Source: Glycomyces tritici | Lineage (GTDB): Bacteria; Actinomycetota; Actinomycetes; Mycobacteriales; Micromonosporaceae | Direction of reading: 5' to 3' | Assembly: GCF_030403505.1 (NCBI RefSeq) | Contig: NZ_JAUEMJ010000011.1 | Coordinates: 1-64,000, forward strand | DNA length: 64,000 nucleotides | Shown: positions 32,187 through 41,800 of the stretch, piece after piece | How the letters are laid out: every line of letters begins with the position of its first letter | How positions within the stretch are numbered: the first letter of the stretch is position 1 | Notes under the pieces: generated by a model | Databases searched by the model: none | What the model saw: only the letters and a program-made list of their open reading frames with translations | What the model was told of the DNA's origin: nothing | Position numbers and translations under genes: made by a program

Positions 32187-32745
32187 TGGGTCGGTTCCGC
32201 TGCCACGCAAGCGGGTCGGCCGTGAGCGCTGCTTCGGCGATCTGTCGGGCGGACTCGGTGCGCAGCGACGCTCTCGAGTTCGCGATCCATTCCTCGGTCC
32301 GGTATCCGGAGTGCTGGTATTCGACCGCTTGAACGAGGCATTCGAGCTTGTCAGCATCGCTCGCGCAGCGCGCCTTTGGGGAGTCCTTCGCTTCGAACTC
32401 GGCGACGGTGCCAGCCAGGAACTCCGCGACCGCTACAGGCATGCCAGCCGTTTGGTCGGCGGTGATGGTCTCGGCGCTCGCCGCTTGGAGGTACTTCCGG
32501 CCGATGAAGGGAATGTCGCCGATACGAGTCTCAGCCGCATCGTGGAGAACGGCAAGCGCGGCTGCTCGGTTCGCGTCGGCGCCTTCGAGAGCTGCAAGCA
32601 CCATGGCGATGACAGCAGTGCGATGGGAGTGTTCCGCCACCGATTCAGGATCCTGGACTTGGGTAAACAGCCAGCCTGCGCGGGGTATCCGTTTCAGGTT
32701 CCCTGCTTCGAAGAGGTAGCGGGCGATGCCGTCGAAGTCCGTCAC
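32137..32745 (-). CDS. HD-domain phosphohydrolase (YfbR/HDDC2-like 5'-nucleotidase)
   Basis: A 202-aa HD hydrolase. Metal ligands appear in order: His in SVAEHSHRTA, the HD pair in AVLHDAAETRIGDIP and Asp in CASDADKLECLV. These match the YfbR/HDDC2 group that dephosphorylates deoxynucleoside monophosphates. The last about 25 residues (RNRPNASLHLPRHQIRSCRP) overlap the next gene and look like a non-family tail. Together with the S1 gene it forms a two-gene operon, and possibly a third gene at 30313-30600 belongs. Confidence 0.8.
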   Translation of the reverse strand: MTDFDGIARYLFEAGNLKRIPRAGWLFTQVQDPESVAEHSHRTAVIAMVLAALEGADANRAAALAVLHDAAETRIGDIPFIGRKYLQAASAETITADQTAGMPVAVAEFLAGTVAEFEAKDSPKARCASDADKLECLVQAVEYQHSGYRTEEWIANSRASLRTESARQIAEAALTADPLAWQRNRPNASLHLPRHQIRSCRP

Positions 32746-32886
32746 TGGGCTCCTTTAAGTCAGGGAACTGGAGGTTGGGACCTATTGAACCGTGGGTGCC
32801 GCTGCGGCACAACCGGCTGGAAGCCGCGCCCAGCCGGAGCGGTGGCTGCAGTGGGGGCGGCCGGCAAGACTGTCAAGCGAACCCAC

Positions 32887-33543
32887 CTACGTGTACTGCT
32901 CGTAGCCCACGTCATCGATCTCGTCCGTGTCGGTACCTACATTCGTTACTCCGGTCGAGGTCCGCGGCACTCGCATCTGACTGCGGGAGCGGCGCCGGTG
33001 CTCGGCAACGAAGGTGTAGCCGATGGGGAGTGGATCGTTTTTGGCGACCTGCCCGGCTTGTTTGGCCTCCTGATGCGCTCGCATCGCAGCGTCACTCGCT
33101 TGTTGTCCGGGCCGGAGCTTGCGCGTATGCCCGGAGACACCGGCATCGAACGCGGCACCGTCGCTGCCTCCATCGGCGTCGGCGGACCAGTCTTCGTATC
33201 GGTTGATCTGACAGCGCAGCAGAGCGGTTCGCGGTGATCCGTCGACGGGCGGGTAGGTGGTTGAACCGTCCTCGAGGCGGGATCCAGTGACTTCGGCAAT
33301 CCGCTCCCAGTACAGCAGGTGCTGAATCCCGAGCGTGATCGTCCGGCGGTTGACCAGGCCGCCATGCAACGCATCGAGTTCGTCGCGAACGGTGTCCTCG
33401 TGAACGTAGACGAACCCGTCGACGTCCAGGTACCCGCGTTCGGTGAGTACGTGCTCGATGATGATGTCGGCGATGCGATCGGGCGCTAGGCGATCGATCC
33501 GGCCTTTGAGCCGTGCACGTTGCTGCTCGCGTGAGCTGGTCAT
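32887..33543 (-). CDS. hypothetical protein with winged-helix-like N-terminus
   Basis: A 218-aa protein. The N-terminal half has a helix-rich, winged-helix-like arrangement (RIADIIIEHVLTERGYLDVD; VNRRTITLGIQHLLYWERIA). The C-terminal half is hydrophilic and low in structure (SGHTRKLRPGQQASDAAMRA). It may bind DNA and regulate nearby genes, but this is inference. ATG 33543 follows a perfect 7-bp inverted repeat about 110 bp upstream. Confidence 0.5.
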   Translation of the reverse strand: MTSSREQQRARLKGRIDRLAPDRIADIIIEHVLTERGYLDVDGFVYVHEDTVRDELDALHGGLVNRRTITLGIQHLLYWERIAEVTGSRLEDGSTTYPPVDGSPRTALLRCQINRYEDWSADADGGSDGAAFDAGVSGHTRKLRPGQQASDAAMRAHQEAKQAGQVAKNDPLPIGYTFVAEHRRRSRSQMRVPRTSTGVTNVGTDTDEIDDVGYEQYT

Positions 33544-33652
33544 GGGCCTATTGAACCGCAAAGTCGGTTCCGCCTCAATGGGTCGACAGCTCCTTGGCAT
33601 CTCTGGAGCGGCCAGTCTTCGAAATCACGGCGTTTATGTTGACGAGCGGATA

Positions 33653-33673
33653 CACAACAACTACAGATTGTTG
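33653..33673. promoter_or_regulatory. inverted repeat ACAACAA-N7-TTGTTGT
   Basis: Perfect 7-bp arms, AT-rich in a GC-rich setting, about 110 bp upstream of the winged-helix-like gene at 33543. Could be its autoregulatory operator. Confidence 0.4.
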
Positions 33674-33747
33674 TCTTGGCTGGCCTGTTGACGTGCACCG
33701 CGTGTCGAGCGAACATGCTGTCGCACCAGACCACAGCCGACAGGAAA

Positions 33748-34158
33748 CTAGTCCCAGTACCGCTGTACTTCCGCCCATGGGTAGACCGTGCCCCCGTCGA
33801 CGAGCGTCGGCGCCAGCGCTTCAGGGACCGACTTGAACACGACAGGCTGGAATTGGCCGTCACCTTCGGCAACCAAGTCGAAGTGGTCCCATTTGTAATG
33901 ACTCCAGATGAAGTCCTTCTTCACCAGGAACTTTTGCACGTCGTCGAGTTCGGGCACGCCAACCTCGTGTTCGCACACGCCGTATCGGAAGTAGGTCCGG
34001 ATGCGCAAGGGAAACATCGAGACATATGCAAGGGCCGTGAATCTGTTGTCGCCTGAGAACGCGGAGCTGCGCAGGCCCAGCACGATCGGTGACGGCGATC
34101 CGACGAACGGGCAATTAGGACTTAACGTTCGAATCGCGAAGGCAATCAGGGAAAACAT
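33748..34158 (-). CDS. hypothetical protein, possibly partial
   Basis: A 136-aa frame. The C-terminal 80 residues look like a real folded segment (FRYGVCEHEVGVPELDDVQK; FIWSHYKWDHFDLVAEGDGQ; VYPWAEVQRYWD). The first 50 residues are less convincing and overlap the preceding membrane-protein gene by 13 bp, so the true start may be internal or the gene may be truncated. No family recognised. Confidence 0.45.
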   Translation of the reverse strand: MFSLIAFAIRTLSPNCPFVGSPSPIVLGLRSSAFSGDNRFTALAYVSMFPLRIRTYFRYGVCEHEVGVPELDDVQKFLVKKDFIWSHYKWDHFDLVAEGDGQFQPVVFKSVPEALAPTLVDGGTVYPWAEVQRYWD

Positions 34159-34346
34159 GGTCCCATGGCAATGTCAGCATCTGTCGGGTTTTCGACACTA
34201 GAGTGTTTTTTAAAAAGCGCGACGACACTGACGGCACCCAGATAGGCCGTGACCAGGCCCCACGTCGAAGAGGTTGAAGAAACGGTGCCCAGCATGAACG
34301 GCAGAGCGGCCGTCAAGGCGCCGACGATCAGGGCACGGGATTCCAT
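34146..34346 (-). CDS. small two-helix membrane protein
   Basis: A 66-aa protein with two hydrophobic helices (ALIVGALTAALPFMLGTV; WGLVTAYLGAVSVVALF) and a short polar tail. Unknown function; overlaps the next gene on the same strand. Confidence 0.55.
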   Translation of the reverse strand: MESRALIVGALTAALPFMLGTVSSTSSTWGLVTAYLGAVSVVALFKKHSSVENPTDADIAMGPCFP

Positions 34347-34436
34347 AAGCGGAGTCTAACTTCTGTCGGCGACAGTCCTCTACGGTCGCGACGTGTCAAC
34401 TGCAAACTGCAGCGCACCGCCGTTAGCATCCGATGG

Positions 34437-34680
34437 ATGACCGACCCGCGCAGCGCAGCGTTCGAACAAACCCCGGACGCCAAGACGATGGCGAAGCAAC
34501 CGCGTCGTTGGATGCCGATGTCCCCGCGCAGCGTTGGCACCAGCCTCCGAGGCGCCAAGACGCAGGCGATCATCCCGCTGCGGGAGTGCGGCTGGGCAGC
34601 TGATCTTCAGGCCGGCGACAAGGTCGACTTGCGGGCGAAGAAGAACGCGCAGATCCGCTCGCTCCAGGTTGAGGTCGTTC
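34437..34680 (+). pseudogene. N-terminal remnant of a hypothetical gene
   Basis: MTDPRSAAFEQTPDAKTMAK through GWAADLQAGDKVDLRAKKNA has high third-position GC for about 80 codons. After about 34680 the same frame is the shadow of a better frame on the opposite strand. Probably a 5' fragment cut at a rearrangement junction. Identity unknown. Confidence 0.3.
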
Positions 34681-35240
34681 GCGCCTGCCGACACGTTACA
34701 GCGGAAGAGATCCCGGCCTGCGGATCGAACGCCTCCCTCAGGCGAATCATCGCCGAGACGATGTCGTCGTTCGAGGCGAACTGGGCCGTGCGCACAGGCG
34801 CCGATCTCGTTGCCAGTCTTCGGGTCCCAGGGTCCACTGCCCGCAGCCGAAGGTTCGCGATCGTCTCGCCGCGTGCGATGGCGTAGATGACGTTCCAGGC
34901 GCGGAGCGCTTCGGGCAGGAAGTCGCGAGGCGCGGTCATCGTGGACAAGCCCTCGTGGTGGAGCGACAGGTAGACGATGAGGCGGTCGAACCGCCCCGGG
35001 TAGGGCAGTTCGGTACCGGTCCAGATGGTGACCGGGTTCGGCCGCCAGCGAGTCAAGCACCCCTGCATCGAGGCCGAGGTCGCTTTCGGTGACAGCGGTG
35101 ATTTCCTCGTTCAACGCCACCGTGGCGCGGGGGTGGGCGTCGCGTCCCCGTTGCGCGAGGAAGCCTCCGCATAGAACCGCGGTCGAGCGCAGGCCGTAGG
35201 CGGTAGGTTCGAAGGCGACGATGCGCTGGATCGTGCTTTA
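34680..35240 (-). pseudogene. decayed hypothetical gene, frameshifted
   Basis: Two frames join near 35050: QRIVAFEPTAYGLRSTAVL to VTESDLGLDAGVLDSLAAEP, then VTIWTGTELPYPGRFDRLIV and APRDFLPEALRAWNVIYAIA to DDIVSAMIRLREAFDPQAGI. The 5' part has a stop (TAA) where a start would be expected. Coding ends where the plus-strand fragment begins. Family unknown. Confidence 0.45.
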
Positions 35241-35403
35241 CTGGACTTTGTGGACCATACTCCTTGCGGAATGCTGCAGACAACACACCCGGCGCACAGG
35301 ACACTTCAGTTGTTACTGTTCGGCGCGAGATCGTCCTCCGCCTCGCTGACCGAACTCGTTCGGGGTAGCGAAGTGGGAACATCCCGCGATCAGTCTGAAA
35401 GAT

Positions 35404-35796
35404 TCATTCCTGGATGCTAGCAAAATATTGCGTGTCAATATTGTCCGCGCACTCCATCTTCATTGCTTTCGCAAGAATGGAAGATAGCCTAGATTCTTGA
35501 TCCGGGTGAAGCTTCCAATAGCTTCTTGAGATCATCCCAACACTTTGAAGAAGGTCGCCAGGATACATGTCACCTTCCACGCAGGGACAGATTTCAAGAC
35601 GATCAAGCGCAATGCCAACAAGCCAAGGAAGACCCATTTCCTGACCGATAAGCATTCGAAGCCCTTCAATAGAAAGCCTCGATATAGGAACATACCTCAG
35701 TTGATGCGATCTCCTTATCAGATAAGTAGAATCATCCGCTGCATTACCCCAATCATCACCTTCAAGCTCCGTAAGTGTTTTGTCCATGTCTCCCAT
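35404..35796 (-). CDS. CdiI-type contact-dependent inhibition immunity protein
   Basis: A 130-aa acidic protein beginning MDKTLTELEGDDWGNAADDS, then LRYVPISRLSIEGLRMLIGQ and GDMYPGDLLQSVGM, the pattern of actinobacterial CDI-system immunity proteins (TLxxLExDxW; LRxLIGQ; EGDxYPGDLL). It begins 7 bp after the RHS toxin stop, where the cognate immunity gene belongs. Base composition is clearly lower in GC than the neighbours, as for many recently acquired toxin tips. It should bind and block the toxin C-terminus. Confidence 0.8.
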   Translation of the reverse strand: MGDMDKTLTELEGDDWGNAADDSTYLIRRSHQLRYVPISRLSIEGLRMLIGQEMGLPWLVGIALDRLEICPCVEGDMYPGDLLQSVGMISRSYWKLHPDQESRLSSILAKAMKMECADNIDTQYFASIQE

Positions 35797-35803
35797 AATT
35801 CAC

Positions 35804-38800
35804 CTATCTTCGAAGGAAGTAGGCCAACTGTCTCTCGCTCATGCCGAGGTACGCCCGAGTTCGGTCATAGAGCCTGCTTGCCCGGGACAGGTCCGCATAG
35901 AGACCTGCTCGATCTGAGTCTGAGTGACTCATACCGCCAAGATCCCGCTTGATTCGCTTGATGAGCGCCTTCAGTCCCTTCATCGCCTCCCAGACTTCGC
36001 GGACGTGATTCCAGGCTCTTCCGTTTCTCTTCAAGCCAACTATTCCCCCACGCACCTCGATTTTAACTGCCTGAAGATCACGAAGCGTAAGGTGCTGCGC
36101 ATAGCCATCGATCCTCGATGAGAATCGCGTGGGGCAATTATGAACAAGGGTATCGTTTGAACCATTGGTGACGTAGAAGGTGTGCGCACCTGCGACGGTG
36201 AGGTTGCGGGTGTTGGTTGTGTCGGTGTGGTAGGTGACGGCGGTGATTTGCGTCCAGGTGCCGTCGCTGGTGCGGAGCCAAGCGCCGATGGTAAGGTCGC
36301 GCGCTAGTGTCCACTGGGCAGAGTCGCCGATCCAGAGCTCGGTGCCTGCCGGGGCGGCCCAGTAGGCGTGTCCGGCGGTGGCGGTGATGGTGTTGCCGTC
36401 CTGGGCAAATTCTTCTGAGTTGTCTGAGGTATTGGTTTGTGCGCCATCCTCATTGACGGCTTCTGGGCTGCTGTCGGAGCCGCCTTCGAACGGTGGCGCG
36501 TTGCTGGCTTTGTCGGACAAGCCGATGGTGACCAGTTCACGTTCGGTCTCGGCGGTCGCCTTGATTCCTGAGACTTCAGCCGCACCGGTCTCGCCGGTGG
36601 TCATGTCGGTAGCGACGACTTCGTCGCCGACATGCACTTCCTCGATCGGCTTGGTGCTGTCGTCAGCCATGACAACCTGGGTGCCAGGTATGAAGCTGTT
36701 GCAGCCACCGTTTCGGGGTGCATCATCGGCAGCTTCTGCGGCATCGTCGGCCTTGTTCGTTCCGTTCTCGGCGGCTTCATCGCTGCCCCCGAAGAACTTC
36801 TTGATCTGGCTCGGTTTCAGATATTTGGAGAGGATCCGCTGAAGAACCTTCCCTAGCCCGTACCCGATGAGACCCGCGATTGCGCCTTCGAGGGCGGCTG
36901 CGGCGATCTCTTCTCCGGACTTGCCCTGCCACCAGGCGATGAGTGCACCTGTAAGTGCGCCTGCGGCGATAGAGCAGATCTTCGCCATCTTGATCGCGGC
37001 GATGCAGGCGGCGCCGACGGCTGTCTCGATCGCGAACGCCGCGATCTCCCAGCGGTTCTCGTAGGCCCATTCGGTGGTCGCGTCCCACGCGGTGGCGACG
37101 GCGTTCGTGGTCGATTCGTAGACGCTCTCGGCGGTATCGGCGACCTTGTCGATGCCGTCAGAGACCCCGGACTTGATGTCGTCCCAACTTGGCCACATAC
37201 CCGTCGAGTCCGAATAGAGGACCGGGTTGTTCATGGCATAGGCATACCCGTTGAGCTGCTGGGGGTTCGAGACTTCGGCGATGAGGTCCCGGCTGAGGAA
37301 GCGTCCGGTCTCCGCGAGGTACTCGCGGGCGCCGATGGTAGTGAAGCCGGTCGAGTCGTTCTCGGTGCCGCCGACGAAGCCCTTTTGCCCGGGGAAGGAG
37401 CTCGCGGTGTCTCGGGCGACGCCGAAGGAATCGTAGCGGCGGACCTGCACATCGAGTGAAACGGCGTTCACCGACCACGAGGCGGTACCGTGGTGGTCGG
37501 ATCCGATCCAGTGCAGGGCGGTCTGGCCTTCCCGGACTGCGATGGTCTGGCCGTAGTGCTCGTAGTAGCGGGTGGCGGTGACCGCGCCGTTCTTGCCGGT
37601 GATCTCCATGCCTGCGACGTAGGCGGTCACAGAACCGTCCGGATCAGACCGGAATAGGCGCTCGCCGGCGGCGGTGTCAATGAACTTGGTAATCTCCTCG
37701 CCTTCGGAGGCTTCCTTGATGCGGTCGCGCTGATCCCATTTGAGGGTTTGCAGGTTGCCGTCGCGGCTGATCGAACTGGTGTTGCCCGCCTCGTCATATA
37801 TGAATTCCACCTGGCCTGTCCGCGCGCCGGTGGTGACGACTTCTTGTAGCTGGTGGGCCTTCCCCGGCTTGTACCCGTACGTGTGGGTGACCTCGCCAGC
37901 GGTTGTCCACTCGGTCAAGCTGGTGCGGTTGCCGGTCTTGTCGTAGGTGTAGGCGCGGCCGTAGCCGTTGAGGCCGCCGATCTCGGCTTCATCAACTGAG
38001 GCCGCGCATTCGCCGGTGCCAGCTTGGGTCCAGGCTTCGGTGAGCCGTTTGAGGTAGTCGTATTCGAAGCACTGCGTCTCGGGATCGACTTGGGTGTGGC
38101 TGTTCGCATCGGTGATCGAGGTGATGTTCCCCGCCGGGTTGTACTCGTAAGAGAGAGCAGCGAGGGTGTCGGTCGGTTCGGTGCTGTAGGAGTCCTTGTC
38201 GAAGAAGTAGTCCGAGAGGCGCCCGGTGCCTTCTTCATAGATCCAGGTCTGCCAGACCTGCCCCTCGACATTCGAATTGTCTGTGGGGTCGCCAAGCTTG
38301 CGCTGCATGAGCTGCGTGTACGGGGAGTACAGCGCTTCTTTGAGGTAGACGTTGGTGGTGCTGTAGAAGGTGCCGTAGATTTCCTTGACGCCGCCGAGTG
38401 CGTCGTACTTGTAGTAGATGATCTCCTCGTTCAGGCCTCCGACCGCGGGGACGGTCATCATCGAGATCGACCCGTCGACCGCGTACGAGAGCGTCCGCGA
38501 ATACGACTTGTTCGCCAGTGTCCCGGCTGTCGAGGGCAGCGTCCAGGTCTGCGACAGCGGCTGGCCGCCGGAGCTGTACCGCGAGGTCTGCGTCGTCCAC
38601 GGCTGATCGTCGACATACCGGGTGCTCTTGTAGGGGTGCCCGATGCCCTTGGTCGCGAGGTCGTAGGTGAAGGTCGCCTCGAGTTTCCCGGCGGCGTCGG
38701 TGATCTGGGTCTGGCGGCCGATCGCGTCGTAGGCGAAGCGCCGTTCGGTCTCGTTTTCGTCGACGGTGGCGATCACCTGCCCGGCCTTGTCGTAGGACAT

Positions 38801-41800
38801 GGTGGTGGTGCCGGTGTCGGGGTCAGTCACCGAGGACAGGCGGCCCTGGACGTCGTAGTCGTAGGTCCACTGGTTTCCGACCGGGTCGGTCACTGAGGCG
38901 ATCGCGCCGGACGGCTCGTACGTGTACTTCGTGGCATCGAATTCGCCGGTCGCGTCGGCGCCGTGGTACTGGCGCAACTCGACCGCTTGGCCGCGGGCGT
39001 CGGCGAGGACGCTCGTCGGCGTGTCTCCGGCAGGGGGGATGGTGGTCTGCTGGAGATAGCCGTCGATGCTGCCGTAGAGGGTCTGGGTGGACCACTGTTC
39101 GGCGCCTTTGACCTTGAAGGTCGCTTCGACCGTCCGGCCGGCACCGTCATAGGTGAACTGCGTTCGTGAGACGTCGCTGGACTCGCTGAATGCGACGAGT
39201 GTGCCGGTCGCGCCCGACTCGTTGTTGAACGTGCCGCCTGATTCGAAGGTGACCAGGCCGCGGGAGTCGAACTCGGCTTGGGTGAGCAGACGCCCGCCGT
39301 AGGTGTCGGTCTGGGTCTGGCGCTGCCGCAGGAGTCCGTCGAAGATCTTGACCGACTTGACGTACGTGCCGGTCGCGGTGATCGTCTCTGTCGTGACCGT
39401 GGTCGGTGCGGTCTGGGAGATCGCGTAGGTGAAGACGAGGCTGGCTTTCTGTGTGGCCTTGGCCCGCCCGGGCAGCCACACACCGGTCTGGAATCCGAGG
39501 GGGTTGTAGCCCACTTGCGTGAGGATGCCGTTGGGGTCGGTGATCGACACCGGTTCCCCCCACGCCGGTTCCAGGGCTGTGGTCACCTTGTGGCCCAGCG
39601 GGTTCGTGACCACGGTCTGGGTCAGCGGTCCGGTCGCGGGAGTGTACGCGGTGGTCGTGGTCTTGCCGAGCGCGTTGGTGTCGCTGGCGATGCGGCCGAG
39701 GTCGTCGTAGGTGTGCTGTTCGGACATCTCGTATTTGGGCGTGGTGTCGTCCCAGCCGACGAGGGTGTCGATCTGCGTCAGGCGGCCTTTGTCGGGCGCG
39801 GCGGTGTTCGACGTAGCGTGGTCGTAGTAGTAGAGGTCGTCCGAGATGACGTCGCCCGGTGCAGGGCTTCCGGTGTCGCAGGGGACGCTGAGCGTCTGCG
39901 TCCGGCTTGGCAGGTCGACCATATTCTTGGTCGTGTTCTCGGCGTACCAGGTCTTGGCGCACAGTTCGTCCCCGTCAACGCCAGATACACCGAGGTCCTC
40001 CACGAGGTAGGGGCGGCCTCGATCGTCGTAGGTGGTGTGGCTCTCGACGGTCTGCCAGGCGGAACCGGTGAGCCAGGTGCTGGTGCGCTGCACTTCAGGT
40101 GCGATCTTCCAGGCTTTGAGTCTGCCGCCGTCATGGGTGCGGCTGGCGGTCTGCTTGGTCCAGTACTCGACCACTGTCGATTGGATGGCCTGTGTGCCGT
40201 TGTAGCCCAGGGTCTCCAGTGTGGTGCCGGCGAGTGCTTCATGGTCGGTGTGCGTCTTGCCGCGCGAGTCGGTGACGGCCACTGCGCGTTTGGAGCCATC
40301 GGACCGGGGTTGGTTGTTCATGCCGCGCAGGAATCGTGTGCTGGAGCGCAGCTGGTTGCCGTCGGCGGGGTCGCCGACCAGGGTCGTCACGAGCGAGTAG
40401 CCGCGCCACTGGTTGTAGGTGCGGTACTTGTCATCGTTGAATTCCGAGTCGTCCCAGGCCCACAGGGCGCTAGTGCCGGCACCGGCGTTGGAGTACTGGT
40501 AGGTGGTCCATACGGTGTCGCCGCCGCCGACAGCGGGGCTTTGGCCGATCGAGTCGACCACGTACTTGTGGAAGTACTCCTTCTGCGGTTCCTCGAGGCC
40601 TTCCGGGGTGTACCAGACCGGGAAGCAGCGGCGGGCGTTGCTGTCCTCGGCTCCGGGGAGGTTGCCTGCGGCGCAGTCAGGACTGGAGTAGTTGATGCTG
40701 GTCACGCCGCCGGACTCGGACTTGATCGCGGATAGGCGGGGGCGTGCGATATTTGGGTTGGAGCCGACGTCGACGCGGTTGGCCAGGAATGTAGCGCCGA
40801 ATTCGGTCGCCGGGAGCGTCAGGGTGCCGCCGATCTTCCCTGTGTGCTGGATTGAGGCGAGCCAGAGGACCGCATTGGCGGCGGTGCCGTTGTGCTTGAA
40901 CTCGTGGACGAGGCTCCAGGAGTCGACGTCTTTCCAGCCGGTGCCATCGGCGATCTTCGTGGTGATCCCGGTCAGTCGTTTGGAGGCGTAGAAGCTCGGT
41001 CCCAGCGCCCAGCAAGGGGTGGTGTCGCAGGCGAGGTCCCAGGGGGTGTCGGGCCAGTTCGCGGTGATGGGCTTGCCCGCGGTGTCGCGGCAGTTGGAGA
41101 GGCACCGGTCGCCGAGGGTGAATTCGACGCGTCCGGTGGCCACGCCGGCGCGGATGCCGTAGTCGATGCGCTCGAGGTAGCCCCAGCGGGTGTATGAGGC
41201 GAGCTTCTCGGGGTTGAACGCGGCCGCGTACTTTCCGGTCTCGGTCGTGTAGGTCAGGTGGGTCTCGTTGCCGGAGGTGTCGACGATTCGGTCGAGCATC
41301 CACCGGAAGCCCTGATCGCATGAGGAGCCGGCGAAGTCGTCGGCCTTGTAGCAAGGTTCACCGGAGTGGTTGCCAAACACCGGGATCGTCCACCGCGACT
41401 TCGCGTCGTCCGCGCGCCCAGCGAAAAAGTACTGGGTGCCGTCGGTAGTGGTGACCTTCCAGTGCTCGGTGGACGCCGCCGATGCAGTGGCTGAACTGCC
41501 GAGCAGTTCCACTTTCCAGCCGTTGTCGTTCGTCATCGTCCACGCGCCGGTCTCGGCGTCCTTGATCAGGGACGCGTTGACGCCGGCGAGCGAGAGCGTG
41601 AACGCCTCTGATTTGCCTTTCCAGCACAGGTCGCCGGAGGGCCATTCGGCGTTGTTCGCGTCTTCCGCGTCGTCGCCGCAGGCAGTGTAGGTCCGCTCGA
41701 TAAGGCCGGGCTGGAATTCCCAGCCGTCGCCGATCCATGATGCCTGGTTGTTGGTCGCCGAGGTCGCGCCGTCGTGAGAGGCGGAGGAGTACGACAGGCC

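Noticed and set aside
33130..33150. GGAGACACCGGCATC, considered as a transposon-end repeat.
   Set aside because: Only partial match to the left-end units, and it is inside a coding gene.
36869..36885. GATGAGACCC, considered as the right end of the Tn7-like element.
   Set aside because: It lies inside the RHS coding sequence and lacks the CTACA terminus and neighbouring repeats.
38024..38896. Long plus-strand open frames across the RHS and LamG genes and the pectate lyase gene.
   Set aside because: They are antisense shadows of high-GC genes with repeat-driven composition; no start signals or family features.
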